This document shows, one piece after another, positions 12,401 through 24,078 of a stretch of DNA of 64,000 bases; positions within the stretch are counted from its first letter, which is position 1; every line of letters starts with the position of its first letter. Source of the stretch: Anisus vortex (Eukaryota; Mollusca; Gastropoda; Planorbidae); NCBI GenBank assembly GCA_949126835.1, contig OX421503.1, forward strand, positions 3,119,001 through 3,183,000. Reading direction: 5' to 3'. A model generated the notes under the pieces. That model was not told where the DNA came from, did no database searches, and worked only from the letters and a program-made list of their open reading frames with translations. The position numbers were made by a program, and so were the translations under genes.

Positions 12401-12590
12401 GGCCGGCTGCTCCTGTGGTTAGTTCACCGGACTGTCAACCGACACTTCTCGGGTTCTATCCCTTCCGCCGACCGAACCCTGTCGCCTTGTAAAGTTTTTG
12501 GGCCAAGTGGACGCACAAATCTTCTATAGCGCACTGAGCGTGTTAAAAAAGAATGGATAGTAGCGCTCTACAAATAACCATTATTATTAT
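12401..12590 (+). mobile_element. SINE-B copy with (ATT)n LINE-type tail
   Basis: tRNA-like head GGCCGGCTGCTCCTGTGGTT with CACCGGACTGTCAACC and B-box-like GGGTTCTATCCC. The body is CCCTGTCGCCTTG ... GGGCCAAGTGGACG. The last 65 bp (GCGCACTGAGCGTG ... TAGCGCTCTACAAATAACC, then ATT repeats) match LINE 3' ends. Confidence 0.85.
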
Positions 12591-12627
12591 GTATGTTGCA
12601 CAGCTGATAAAATCTGACTAGTTAAAG

Positions 12628-13470
12628 TTATTGAGGTTCACTAATTAGCTATTATTGAGGTTCACTAATTAGCTATTATTGAGGTTCACTAATTAGCTAT
12701 TATTGAGGTTCACTAATTAGCTATTATTGAGGTTCACTAATTAGCTATTATTGAGGTTCACTAATTAGCTATTATTGAGGTTCACTAATTAGCTATTATT
12801 GAGGTTCACTAATTAGCTATTATTGAGGTTAAACTAATTAGCTATTATTGAGGTTCACTAATTAGCTATTATTGGGGTTCACTAATTAGCTATTATTGAG
12901 GTTCACTAATTAGCTATTATTGAGGTTCACTAATTAGCTATTATTGAGGTTCACTAATTAGCTATTATTGAGGTTCACTAATTAGCTATTATTGAGGTTC
13001 ACTAATTAGCTATTATTGAGGTTCACTAATTAGCTATTATTGAGGTTCACTAATTAGCTATTATTGAGGTTCACTAATTAGCTATTATTGAGGTTCACTA
13101 ATTAGCTATTATTGAGGTTCACTAATTAGCTATTATTGAGGTTCACTAATTAGCTATTATTGAGGTTCACTAATTAGCTATTATTGAGGTTCACTAATTA
13201 GCTATTATTGAGGTTCACTAATTAGCTATTATTGAGGTTCACTAATTAGCTATTATTGAGGTTCACTAATTAGCTATTATTGAGGTTCACTAATTAGCTA
13301 TTATTGAGGATCACTAATTAGCTATTATTGAGGTTCACTAATTAGCTATTATTGAGGTTCACAAATTAGCTATTATTGAGGTTCACTAATTAGCTATTAT
13401 TGAGGTTCACTAATTAGCTATTATTTAGGTTTACTAATTAGCTATTATTGAGGTTCACTAATTAGCTATA
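12628..13470. repeat. 24-bp minisatellite, about 35 copies
   Basis: Unit begins TTGAGGTTCACTAATTAG and is followed by CTATTA. It is strikingly homogeneous: I see only five variant units, near 12830, 12876, 13309, 13363 and 13426. Each unit carries CTAATTAG, so the array presents about 35 evenly spaced TAATTA cores. Direct tandem repeats with no spacers, so not a CRISPR array. Confidence 0.98.
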
Positions 13471-13839
13471 CATAACGAAAAATACTACACATTTGACCAA
13501 ATCTCTGTTAAATACTTTATATATGGTTTGACCTAGACCTTGACACACAAGGTTTTATGTACATATTGCTTTTGTTTCTATAGGAAGTATATCAACGTTC
13601 ATTGTACCTCATAACCCTAGTTATTGAAAATATAAATCATCAACATTATATGTGTTCTTTTGTTTTATCTGTTTCAGCTTTTGGTTAATGCTTTATTTTG
13701 AATTAGACTAGCCCAAATTATTTTATTATATTTTCATAAAGTATTTCTTTTAACAAAAGTGACCCAAGTCAATGTTAACGTTTGTCTTTTTTATATAGAT
13801 TTGTATGTAATTGTTTCTATGTGTCTATGCGTTAGTAAA
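13471..13839. other. AT-rich spacer
   Basis: Nothing recognised. Confidence 0.4.
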
Positions 13840-14110
13840 GTAAAGTATCCCATTGGACCAAATTGATCAATTGAGTAGGTGAAGCAGTATTCACCAGTTT
13901 CTGTGGCCAAGGAATACTAGGGGATGGGTGGAGAGCACAATGCAAAGCCGCTTTTACTTTACACCAGCTAATGTCGGGAACCCATCAGAGCTGGGTAGAC
14001 TCAGGGACACCCTCCAGTTCTGGGAGAAAAATATCCTAGCCTCTACACGGATTTCAAACCCAGAAACTTCGGATCGCCAGTTGATCGCGCTGCCGCTCGA
14101 CCATCGTGTG
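13840..14110 (-). mobile_element. SINE-A copy
   Basis: Minus-strand copy: the 3' end (GGACCAAATTGATCAATTGA, CACCAGTTTCTGTGGCC) lies at left. The B-box-like GGATTTCAAACCC and the GCCGCTCGACCA head lie at right. Confidence 0.9.
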
Positions 14111-14223
14111 TATTACGAGCTTTTGTTTATGTTTTACTGTTTCCCTTTCTAATCCTACATATCTATTTTATTATTAACATTAACATGTATGAGGCACCCA
14201 TGTTGTAATTGTTGTGGTGCTGG

Positions 14224-14543
14224 CAGGACCGGCTATAGGGTTTATGATGTCCTAGGTGAAAACAAATTCTGCGCCCTCATTAAAGTGCACTCGGCGGGGA
14301 GAAACTGAGTAGTGTTAGGGCATAATTTCCTAATTTTTAAGACAACTTAAATAAAATACCCTTCCCATTCATTACATAGTAATTCGTCTGCCTATTCCAG
14401 TAGCACGCAGAAGTACTAAACTTTAATTTAGTTTATATTTTTTAATCTCCAGAGAAATTAAAATCCTCAATTATGCCCCCCTTCCACCAAATTTTGCGCC
14501 CTAGGCGGCCGCCTAGGTTGCCTATATGGATGAGCCGGCCCTG
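14224..14543. mobile_element. hAT-type MITE, about 320 bp
   Basis: The left end CAGGACCGGCTATAGG and right end ATGAGCCGGCCCTG are inverted repeats of the common CAGGGCCGGC type. The flanks GGTGCTGG and AGTGATAG agree at only 5 of 8 positions, so the target duplication is decayed. No ORF. Confidence 0.65.
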
Positions 14544-15268
14544 AGTGATAGTTTAGTACAAGTTTTTTTTTGTCTCTTTCTTTGTTTGTTTGTGACACGT
14601 TTCTTGATTTATAACCGTTCAACCGAATAAGTGTATTTAAAAAAAAATCAATATATATATATTATAAGCTAGAGAGATTATAGCTTAAGAGAGTCTTTTT
14701 GGCATACAGATTGACATGTAAACATGTTTTCAATTATTTTTTTTACTACCTTTGCTGACTCTGGCAGCAAAGCTTTCTATCACTATTTTTTTATCGACTG
14801 GGGTAAAAAGTGATTCTGACTTTGATAGATGTAATACATAAACGTTTCATGGTTTAATTTTTTTGTTGACATGTATGCTAGTAAGTATTAATTCGTATTA
14901 CATTGAGAGCAGCACACAACACTGTATTATAAGACGTATATAGATATCGTTCAGTAAAGTCTACTTTAGTAAATCTATTTCAATGTTCAATATGTAGTCA
15001 CTCTAGGAGATCTATTCTGGTTGCCTTTATTCTTTGGTAAACATTATAAGGCTCATTTTTTTAATCTTACAACAGGAAGATATGACTTGTGTTCCTAAGA
15101 TATGGCGCCCTAAAAGACAACCAGAAACACAACCTACTTACGTAATTTAAAAAAACAAATTAGAACAAAAGTACTCCATTGATAACTGAAAAAGCAACGT
15201 CAACTGCAAGTCTTCGGATGTCCCCACAACCAGTATAACTGTTAAAACCAGGTAATAGAGAAAACGGT
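14544..15268. other. AT-rich spacer
   Basis: No gene or recognised repeat beyond short T and TA runs. Confidence 0.4.
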
Positions 15269-15545
15269 TATCTTATCTTAGATTAAATGTTACAGACGCT
15301 CTATCTATAAAGAAGATTTGTGCGTCTTACGCTAGTCTTGCATCTTTATTAACTTTTTAAATGATGTTAAGTTACTGGTGTTCCTGGTTTGTTCTCGCAA
15401 CCCATTCCATGCCCGAATGCCACTCGGGAAAAAAAAGCGTATTTTTTTCTGAATTTGTTATAATTTGTTTATGTTCTCTTTAGCTGATGGATCCCATAAA
15501 GATGATGCACATACTAGTATAGGCCTAACTAATGAGAGATAGCAT
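15269..15545 (-). mobile_element. LINE-P 3' fragment (CR1-like), internally deleted
   Basis: Shares with seven other copies here the block TTACAGACGCTC ... AAGAAGATT, GATGTTAAGTTACTGGT, and CATTCCATGCCCGAATGCCA. It then jumps to TTGATGG-like and GTATAGGCCTAACTAATG sequence that sits 240 bp further away in the copy at 49720. It therefore carries an internal deletion. Confidence 0.8.
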
Positions 15546-16199
15546 TTTCGTTTTATTTTCTTATTACATTTGTAATTATTTTTATTAGAATATATGTATA
15601 ATATATATTTACACACATGCAGTAACACCGCATAAAATGTTTTTAAAAGCAAAATAAGAAACTTGCTATGACGATAATAGTCACATTTTTATATAAATTG
15701 TGATCAAATATTGACATTTTTTTTTATTTTTAGCATGCAGCGCTATTAAGGAAATCTGTTGGTGACTATTTGCTTATCGCTTTACTAAGAATGAGTTCAT
15801 GCAAGCAAGAGGAGGAAATTATTCCCGAAAGTAAACATTGTTTTCTCATATTATAATGAAATCTGAAATAGTTTTGTAATCTACTTTGCCTTTTCGTTGA
15901 TTTGTAACTATCACATAATATAGCTGGCTTGGGCACTAGACGTATGTAAGTGTTGTTCTTTTTTTTTGTAACTTATTGAACAGGAATGCTACTTCTAAAG
16001 GTCGGTTGATGATTGATAGTCTTACTTAGTGTTTTAAAAGTTCCCGGCCTCTGCTAGTATTCTGCACTTGCCTCAATCATTCATCGACTTTTAATAGAAT
16101 TTTTCTTTTTAAAAATGTTAGTTTAAAAAAAAAGCGAATTTTTTTTTTTTTTTTTTTTTTTAAACATAGCTAATAAATTTTGAAACAATAATGCAAGAA
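15546..16199. other. AT-rich spacer
   Basis: No gene seen. A 24-base T run ends near 16162. Confidence 0.4.
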
Positions 16200-17010
16200 A
16201 CACTGGGTTATTACCATCCATCCATCTCCATTGGTGGAAGACCCTTTCGCAATCTAAGATTTACTGATGATATCGATCTGTTGTCCGGGAGCAGCAATGA
16301 ACTACAAGAGCTCACAGAGCCAGGTCATACGGAATAGAAATCAGCTCAGAAAAAAAGCCTAAGGTGCCAGAAGTGCTAACATCATAATAAACCAACAACA
16401 ACTGGAAAAAGTAAAGAAATTCAAATATCTAGGAGCTTGTGAGTCAGAAATTCGAGCAGGGATTGGGGCAGCAATGGCGGCAATGGCTCGCCTAAACAGA
16501 ATCTGGACCAGCCAAAGCCTTAGTCTCACAACAAAGCTCAGACTTTACAGAGGCCTTGTCAAAACCATTGTTCTGTATGGGTGTGAGACCTGGACGCTGC
16601 TATCAGCAACTGAAAAAAAGTTGCAGGCATTTAAAAATAAATGCATGAGAAAAATACTTCGAATCTCCTACGTAGAACACAGGACTAATGAGTATGTCTG
16701 GGGACAGAATATCCTCAATTGCAGACCCTCAAGAAAAATTATAACAATAATAAAACGTCGCAAACTGACATGGTTAGGTCATGTGTGGCGGCATAATAAA
16801 CAGCCAAAAACAATCCTCCAAGGCACAGTTGCAGGTGGACGTCGGAGAGGCCGTCAGCGGAGACGCTGGTTCCACAAGGTAAAGTATTGAACAGGCCTGC
16901 AGTTCAAGATAGGCGAAAGTGGAGAAAGTTGAGTGCTGAGATGTCTAATCGCCTCCCCCCCCCCCCCCCCAAACGAGCGAAATGGTCAAGGGATTGATGA
17001 TGATGAATAT
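16200..17010 (+). mobile_element. LINE remnant with RT C-terminal region
   Basis: Around 16255 the plus strand reads LRFTDDIDLLSGSSNELQEL, a decayed form of the RT catalytic block (FADD replaced by FTDD). After frame breaks, a 138-codon open segment at 16474-16890 contains LYGCETWTLL, MRKILRISYVEH, RRKLTWLGHVWRH and GGRRRGRQRRRW. These are hallmark C-terminal motifs of non-LTR retrotransposon polyproteins. The 3' part ends in a C run and GGTCAAGGGATTGATGATGA. The copy is 5'-truncated and frameshifted, hence inactive. Confidence 0.85.
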
Positions 17011-18027
17011 ATCTATAGTCATGTATATTGTTTTTCCAAGAATTGGAACACGCAATGTTTATTCCTCTCTCTCTCCCTTTTCTTACTACACACAATATTA
17101 GGACGTTTAGTAGGAAAACAAAAGGTTCTAGGTAATGTTGGGATTCTGTGTTGATCTCAAATTCTCAGGGTCTGGGAACGACTCATTATTTAATAGGGGA
17201 AGTTCCTATCGTTTTTGTTATGAGTTTTGTAATGATACCATGATTTTCACCCCTACTGGTAGTGGGTCTATCCCTTGCACCACTCGGATAGTATTTAATG
17301 ATTTGTTTTGTCTGAAAGACAGAGAGTTTCAAAATATGTTCCTTTGAGAACGTTTGTGTTTGCACTATTTTATTCTAACTGTACATAATAAATATATTGT
17401 ATATATTGAACATACCACCTGAAATAAACTATCAACAACAGTTACACTGAAGCTTCCTTGTCAAGTTACTATTCTATTGTGTTGTATACATTACTATAAG
17501 ATTTATCTACTACTCTAATGTACAAGAAAAGAAATGTTGGAATACAAATACTGAATTTGTGCCCAGGACTATAAGAAGAGTTCGTGTAATACTGAAACAT
17601 AAATACTAATAATTAAAGTCTCCCCTAGGACTAACGAGAATTATCAGCAAGATCTACACAGCTCTGGCCACAAGGGGATTGTGGACGTAACACTATAATA
17701 TAATAATGTATGCACTCTTAGAAAAGACGTTTATGTGCACATTAATTAACATAAATTACGTCGAATGAATATCATTAATTGCAGTGGTCCATCGGTAGAG
17801 CGTGGAATGTTATATCATTGTATTTATGTGTAAAATAGATTCGTGAATTTCGATATCCTTAAAGCTGTTTAAGTACAAAAAATATTTGATGTAGAAATGT
17901 ATATCGCAAAGACCACAGGTTTCCCAAACACAACTTACAAACCCTGCATTACTGCCCGCTAGACTTACAAAAAATAGTTTAATAACAGCGCAAATTATAT
18001 ATATAATATGTCTTACTCTAATTTCAG
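17011..18027. other. Spacer upstream of the peptidase exon
   Basis: Presumed intron or upstream region of the gene whose exon begins at 18028. I could not find an upstream coding exon here. The acceptor sequence TTACTCTAATTTCAG ends at 18027. Confidence 0.5.
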
Positions 18028-18953
18028 TGTCGCTGGGCAGCTACGATGCTGATCGTGACCTAAACAACTGTAAAGACAGACATAGCAGCTATGTCTCCAT
18101 TCGTAAATTTGCATTCAACGACCACCCTTTCAACCACGAAGGAAACACTAAAGTGAAGCATCACTATCTCCCAAACCATTACAACAGAAGAGATTTCTAT
18201 GATTTTGTTCTCGCACTGTTTCCACTCGTGGTCCTTGTCAGAACTTCTGGAAGACTCAAAGAGAATGCCAGCGGAAGGATAATTCAGGTCGTAGCCCGAG
18301 CAGATGGGAACATCTTTGAAGAGAAAGTAGCTCTAGTAATGACAGCCTGGCACGTCTGCAAACATGTTCAAAGCGATGGCGCCGTTGGTTTTCCTGTGGA
18401 ATGTATCCTAGATTACGACAACAAAAAAACACAGGGAACAACAATGAAAGTTACAGGAATCCACTACAAGGATGAAAGCAGAGACGTGTGTGTCATTGAA
18501 TGTGCAATTTCTGACAAAGCAATTGGGAAAATGTTAACAAAAAGAGTCGCTGACTGCGAACGTGTGTTTCGGAAGTTGTACGATAGAATGAAAAGGAAGA
18601 AGAAGCCTTTAAAGGTGTGGTTTACATCAGAGTGGACACTGAGCCATCTGGTCATCATCATTTCTCATCCACACGGCGGTCCCAAAAAGATATCCGTGGG
18701 TGAATGGACGTGGAGGGACCCGTACGATGAGAAAAAGGGAAGACATTGCCTATCCTACAACTACACGGCCGACACTTGCTGCGGCTCAAGCGGAGCGCCA
18801 GTGATAGTCTTCGGGGCCCCGACGAACGATGTTCTGCTCGTACATAGGGGGAAAAGGGCAAAGGATGGCGTCAACTGCTCGTCAGAAGCTTGTAGACTAA
18901 AGAAAGACAGGCGTGGAACTTTCTTTTTTCAAGTTTGGGTAAATACTGAATGA
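18028..18953 (+). CDS. Trypsin-fold serine peptidase, terminal exon
   Basis: A 308-codon open segment (numbered from the GTG at 18027) ends with TGA. It carries a chymotrypsin-fold catalytic triad in order: His109 in MTAWHVCKHV, Asp153 in SRDVCVIEC and Ser255 in CCGSSGAPV. Supporting family features are HPHGGPKKISVGEW around residue 214, before the serine, and LLVHRG around 270. No ATG opens the frame near its start. Instead a pyrimidine tract and AG sit exactly at its left edge, so I read it as the last coding exon of a spliced gene. It is more GC-rich than the surroundings and has no internal stops. I see no signal peptide or transmembrane segment in this exon. Substrate and cellular site are unknown. 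It resembles uncharacterised trypsin-like proteins of invertebrates rather than secreted digestive trypsins. Confidence 0.8.
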
Positions 18954-19160
18954 TAATGACTAGACTTTTCCGTTCAAAACCAACTAAGTCCTTAGATTAA
19001 GGGCAGAGCTTAACAAAATATACCTCATGGAAATTTTGTTCGCGTCTTTGCAGCACAACTCCAGAGCATAAACTTAGCTTCAGACATGTCATCACACCAT
19101 TCTGGCCCTGTCAATGTTCTTGCCTCAATGAATAATTCCGTATGCCTCCCTAAAGCATAT
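18954..19160. other. Likely 3' UTR or flank of the peptidase gene
   Basis: Follows the stop codon. No canonical AATAAA is visible before the next SINE. Confidence 0.4.
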
Positions 19161-19378
19161 TACCAGTTGGTCGAGTTGCAGCTCGTTTGGCTGTCATACT
19201 AAGCGTCCTGAGTTCAAATCGTGGTGAAGGTTAGAATATTTTCTTTGAGTCTAACTAGTTCAGAAAGTTACTTGACAATAGTTGGTGAAAAATTAAAGCA
19301 GCTTTGTGGGTTGTGCTGATTGCACAATCACTTAGTATGCCTTGGCCAACGGATCAATTCGTTTCGAAAGGATTATTT
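19161..19378 (+). mobile_element. SINE-A copy
   Basis: Head TTGGTCGAGTTGCAGCTCGTTTGGCTG, B-box-like GAGTTCAAATCGTGG, shortened body, and 3' end GGATCAATTCGTTTCGAAAGG. Diverged, therefore older. Confidence 0.8.
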
Positions 19379-19429
19379 AACATTTATACTACTCATCAAT
19401 AATGTTAACAAACTAGGGCACTGCTGGTA

Positions 19430-19885
19430 TTTCAAAGCACTTCTGTACCCATGGGCCTCAAAGTAGGCCAAGTGTGTAAACCGCCGATAATATCGCGTTA
19501 AAATTACACCGGCGGGCGAACGCATGGGGGACAGCTCCAGCAGCGGTTCCGGGTGCCCCGCTATCCATTGCACACCGGGTAGGCCCGTGGCCCCTGTGGG
19601 GAGGTAGAAAGGTTTCTGCGAACCCGTGTCGAAGACCCTCTCAGTGCCTGATACCTGTACTTATAGTATAGGATTTGTGCTACCGGGGACATTGCATGTA
19701 TACTGGCGAGCCACCGCAATAATGATCCTAGGGGAACCGCGGTGAACAATAGCCGACTGCGGAAACCTTTCCTGTTACACAGTACGCCACGTCATTGGCG
19801 TGTCGTTGGGTGGCTGGAGCCCGCAAAGAGCTTTGGTGTGCCTCCCTATAGCTCATTCCTAGTACTTTACGCCCTGGACTAAAGA
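19430..19885 (+). repeat. Medium-copy dispersed repeat, copy 2
   Basis: Homologous to 2335-2790 in the same orientation. Both end at TTTACGCCCTGGAC or TTACGCCCTGGAC. Confidence 0.75.
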
Positions 19886-20917
19886 ATTATTAATACACCA
19901 TGTAAGAATGCATTTATAGTCTCAATGTACAATTGCTGCCAATTATTTGATTATTTAAGAAATATATAAAAATGCATTACTATACTCATTTTTTGGTATA
20001 ATTATGTTTTTTTTTGTTATTATATACTGAGATTATATTATGTAGTCAACTTATTTTACCATTATAATATTATATTCCATAGGCTTTTTCACAATATATT
20101 TATTACTTGATAAGTTTATACAGCTAAAAATTACAAATGTATTACAGTTTTTTTTATCCCAATATATAATATACTTTTTTATTACTTTTTCTGCCTCTTC
20201 TAAAACAATTGTCACTATTTTATTGGCTATTGTTATTTGAATTTGCAAAATGTCATAGTTTTTATTCATCTTAATCTTTAAATTTTCTTTTTTATTGTTT
20301 TAATACTGTAATAGTATTTAATAAATTCTCTTCATTCGAAACATTATGGGATTTTGTTTAAATTTATTATTTTATTATTATAAGATCTCGTATTCCCTAT
20401 TACTAAAAAAAAGAGACCCTTTGAGATGGCATTAACATTTCAATGTCTTGTGTTTAAGTGCTACATTCCGTTTTTACGGATTCTCAAAACACATTGACAA
20501 AAAGTTAATTTAAAAAAAAATTTTTTACATCTTACATTGAAAATGTTAGCCAAAATTAATTTGACTAAATTAACAAATTATTCTGTATATACTTTTGATA
20601 ATAATGTAGGCCTATCTAAATAACAGCACAATATAAATAAACTAGTGAAACGTATAATGTAAAAAGTATAAAGTAACAAGTATAAAGTAACCATTATAAA
20701 GTTTTAAAGTTAACCGCTTGTGGATACAGGTAGGGCTTAAGAAGTATGAAGTAAACAGTATAAAGTCACGCGTGTATCGAAAAAAAATTAAAATTAAAAT
20801 TAAAAGTAACAACTGTAATGTAACGACTCATGTGTTACTTTATTTGAACTTTTGACACCTAAGCATGAGTGAATATGAACAATTAAAAGAATCATCTTAC
20901 GATCTTCATAACTTATC
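19886..20917. other. AT-rich spacer
   Basis: No gene seen. Degenerate repetition of GTATAAAGTAAC-like strings occurs at about 20640-20780. Confidence 0.45.
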
Positions 20918-20929
20918 AAATAATTTATT

Positions 20930-21201
20930 CAGGCGCACAGTTGTCGAATGGGCAGCGCGTTCGGCTGGCATACAGAAAGTCCTTGGTTAGATTCCTTGTG
21001 AAGGCTACGTTTTTTTCCCCAGGTCTGGAGGTGTCCCTTGAGTCTAACCAACTCTGGTGGGTACCTGACATTGATTGTGGTACAGACAAAGGCGGCTGTG
21101 CGTAATGCTAACCACACAATCACCTAGTTGGCAGTGGCCACAGAAACTGGTGAAGGCTGCCTACCGGGGCCTAAGTATACATTTGGCCCGACAGTTTACT
21201 T
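20930..21201 (+). mobile_element. SINE-A copy with 12-bp target duplication
   Basis: The family body is intact. AAATAATTTATT occurs at 20918-20929 and again at 21202-21213, exactly bounding the element. The head has drifted (TGTCGAATGGGCAGCGCG) and the B box is poor (GGTTAGATTCC). Confidence 0.93.
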
Positions 21202-21249
21202 AAATAATTTATTAAGGAGATAAAACATTACTCAAAGAAAGCGGTTTGT

Positions 21250-21580
21250 TCTTATCTTATACAGATGCTCCTTCTATAAAGAAGAGTATTGCGTCCTACG
21301 CTCATCCGTGGTCCGAGTCTAGAATTGCATTTTTATTAATGCTTTAAATGATGTTAATTTACTTGTTTTCCTGGTTTGTTCAGGCAACCCATTCCATGCC
21401 CGAACGCCACTCGGGAAGAAAGAGTACTTATATGCATTTGTTCTCGCATAAGGGATGTTGCCTGCTAACGTCCGTTTAATGATCCAAATTAAGCCATAGT
21501 TTCCTCTATAATAAACAAAATAGTAGCGAAAGCTAATTGATTGAAACTTAATTATAACAAATATCTTAGTCATCACACTG
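21250..21580 (-). mobile_element. LINE-P 3' end (CR1-like)
   Basis: The minus strand encodes ARTNAYKYSFFPSGVRAWNG and LPEQTRKTSKLTSFKALIK. This is the terminal segment of a CR1/Jockey-type RT ORF, in an open frame of 85 codons. It is followed by the 3' UTR and GTATAAGATAAG tail. Confidence 0.85.
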
Positions 21581-21654
21581 TAGTGGCACTGTAGTCAATT
21601 TAATTATCTTTGCTTTACTAAAGCAACTAGTATATAAATTATATTATATATATT

Positions 21655-22195
21655 CCCGCATCACCAAGATTCGAAGCCAAGGTAGAGCCAGGTTTTGTTA
21701 CTAAGGACTGGGTCGAGCAAAAATGAAAAAAGCCGCATTTACCAAAATCAATTATATAATTTAAGTATGATTAAGTATGGCTACGAAGCATGGACAATGA
21801 ACAAAACAAAACAAAAACTGCATATTTGGAAAGTGCAGAGATGTGGTTTGATAAAAGAATTCAGCCAGTGGCATGGACAGAGAAAAAAAAAACTTATGTG
21901 GAGGTTTTGAAAATGTCAAATGCTAGTAGAGAATTAATTTTAAAGACCATGAAGAAGAAATCAAAGTTACTAGGCCGTATAATAAGAAAATAAATACAAA
22001 ATATCATATTAACTGGAAAGCTGGAGGGAAAAAGATGAAGAGGAAGACAGAGAAGGAGGATATTAGATGATATAACGAAATGGTATGGTATCGCAGAAAC
22101 AAGGGAAATGCAAGATTTTGCTAGAAGATACGATACGTGGAAAGTCAGGATCGCATAAACCAATCGGCATGTCATCTTACAATGATGATTATCGT
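21655..22195 (+). mobile_element. LINE remnant, RT C-terminal region
   Basis: Broken plus-strand frames give MIKYGYEAWTMNK (about 21768), LLGRIIRK (about 21970), GRQRRRILDDITKWYGIAE (about 22040-22100) and a YDTWKVRIA segment (about 22130). This is the same class of C-terminal motif set as 16474-16890 but a different family. At least two frameshifts or stops make it inactive. Confidence 0.8.
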
Positions 22196-22994
22196 AATGT
22201 ATATGCTGCGTCGGCTTTATATTTCAAATAATCAACGAAAAACAAACAAGTTAATTCTACAAATAAGAAGAAAAAGGTAGAGAACTTTAGACGAATTTTC
22301 GTTCAACTTTGAGAAAAATATTTTTCAGAATTATCTTTCTTTGATTTAGAGTTTAGAGTGACTAAAATCCTGATTTCTGCGGCTTGGTTTTTTGGGTATT
22401 CCGCAGAGTACAACTGCAAATGTAAAACACAAAAGGTTTAAAGACTAATTCTTAACCCAAACGAAATAAATCCATTTCTTTAAATATTATTTTTAATTGT
22501 TAATCAATAACTAATCATAACCAAATAGGTAGACCTAAGCTTAAATCAAAGCGTTCACATTCGCGGATTTTAATTCAGAAATTTGCTATAGTTCAATCGA
22601 CGCTGAAACCTACGTAGGTCTAATATTGTTCTCAACAAATTCTTTTCCTAAGATATTATTTATTTATTGTTTAAAGACGACGGAACTGTAAGCTACTAGT
22701 TGTTTTTTTGTGACAGAGAAATTGACAGAACGAAAGTTCAATACCAACAGTAGAACTCAGCAATAGACTGCAAACTTTAGCAACAGCTATAAATTAAGCT
22801 AGACAGCCTAATATTAGGCCTACTTAAATAATAATGCATTATCATTTGTTTACGGTAATTATTATTTATTATAATATGTAAAAGTTGTAATAATACATAA
22901 GGCATACAACTATAATTTATAATTACAACCCAATAACAACCTGTTGCAAAGCTGAGATAAACATAAAGACAAAAACACTTTCCTTATCCCTTTA
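22196..22994. other. AT-rich spacer
   Basis: Nothing recognised. Confidence 0.4.
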
Positions 22995-23165
22995 TGCGAG
23001 AACAAACGCATAAAAGTACTCTCTCTACCCGAGTGGCATCCGGGCATGAAATTGGTTGCCTGAAAAAAATATTCAAACCAGTAACTGAACGAAATTTAAA
23101 ACACTGATCAAAATGCAAGACTAGAATCATGGTTTAAGCGTATAACGAAACAATCTTCTTTGTTG
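22995..23165 (+). mobile_element. LINE-P 3' fragment
   Basis: Plus-strand copy: ATGCGAGAACAAACGCATAA, CTACCCGAGTGGCATCCGGG and GGTTGCCTGAA match the reverse complement of the other LINE-P copies. Confidence 0.8.
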
Positions 23166-23667
23166 AAAGAACCTGTTGTTTTTTTTTAAATAGGACTTTA
23201 CTGTAAAATATTGTTTATTTGTAATGATGTTATTTCTTTCTTTTTTTTTTCTTTATATGTTACAGACTGTTATTCTATAAGACTTAGCCTACAGCAGAGT
23301 ATTGCTTTTCACTCAAATCCGTGATTTCAGTCTATTTTAAAAAACATGTATTCAAATATGGAGTTTTCCGCGTTAGTTAGCTCAATGCCGCGGCGTGGAG
23401 CATTACCTCGAAAAAAACAACAAGCTAAATTCCGCGGCGTGGAATAAAATTCCGCGGGTCGCTGTAAAATCGTAGCGCCTTACATATCACTCTAAAATAT
23501 ATTTTCATCTACCATGTATTGGTGTGTGTTTGACCCGAAGTGTGTTATCTTTCTTGATGTGTTTTTAGTTTGATTGATTTTCAATGGTAGGAGGCTATAG
23601 GAGAACAGCTTTAAGCCGTGACAAGGATTGTGCAGGGATTATCTTTTCTTTCCGTTTCTAAGGATAA

Positions 23668-23938
23668 GTATACCGTCGGACAAAATTGATCCATGGGGTC
23701 CGACGTATCAGCGTTTCCCCAGTTTATGTGGCCACGGCATACTTGGGGATTATGTGGCCAGCTCAATGCCCAGTCGCCATTAATTTTATACCCAACTCAG
23801 GGGTCAGGTACCCATCAGATGCTTGGTAGACTCGAGAACAAGACCCGAGAACAAATCCTAGCCTTCACCAGAATTCGAACCCAGAACCTTTGGTACGCCA
23901 GGTGAACGTGCTGCCGGCTCAGCCAACGTGCCCCATTG
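23668..23938 (-). mobile_element. SINE-A copy with 10-bp target duplication
   Basis: Minus-strand SINE-A. CTAAGGATAA occurs at 23658-23667 and 23939-23948. B-box-like GGTTCTGGGTTCGAATTC lies on the minus strand near 23880. Confidence 0.92.
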
Positions 23939-23997
23939 CTAAGGATAAACTGAATTGTTAATAAGATGTCTGTTCTCTATCTGATATATGATAATTA

Positions 23998-24078
23998 TTA
24001 ACCCTTCCCGTACCGACCTACTTCTATCTATGCTGCCTTCAGTTCCGCTATATACGCGCCCGCGACTGTAAGGGTTAA
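23998..24078. mobile_element. 81-bp TTAA-flanked MITE, copy 1
   Basis: Starts TTAACCCTTCCCGTACC and ends CTGTAAGGGTTAA. An inverted second copy of identical overall length lies at 45028-45108. TTAA duplications with CCCTT ends suggest a piggyBac-type parent, by inference. Confidence 0.75.

Noticed and set aside
12628..13470. CRISPR-like array
   Set aside because: Units are contiguous with no variable spacers, and the setting is eukaryotic. It is a minisatellite.
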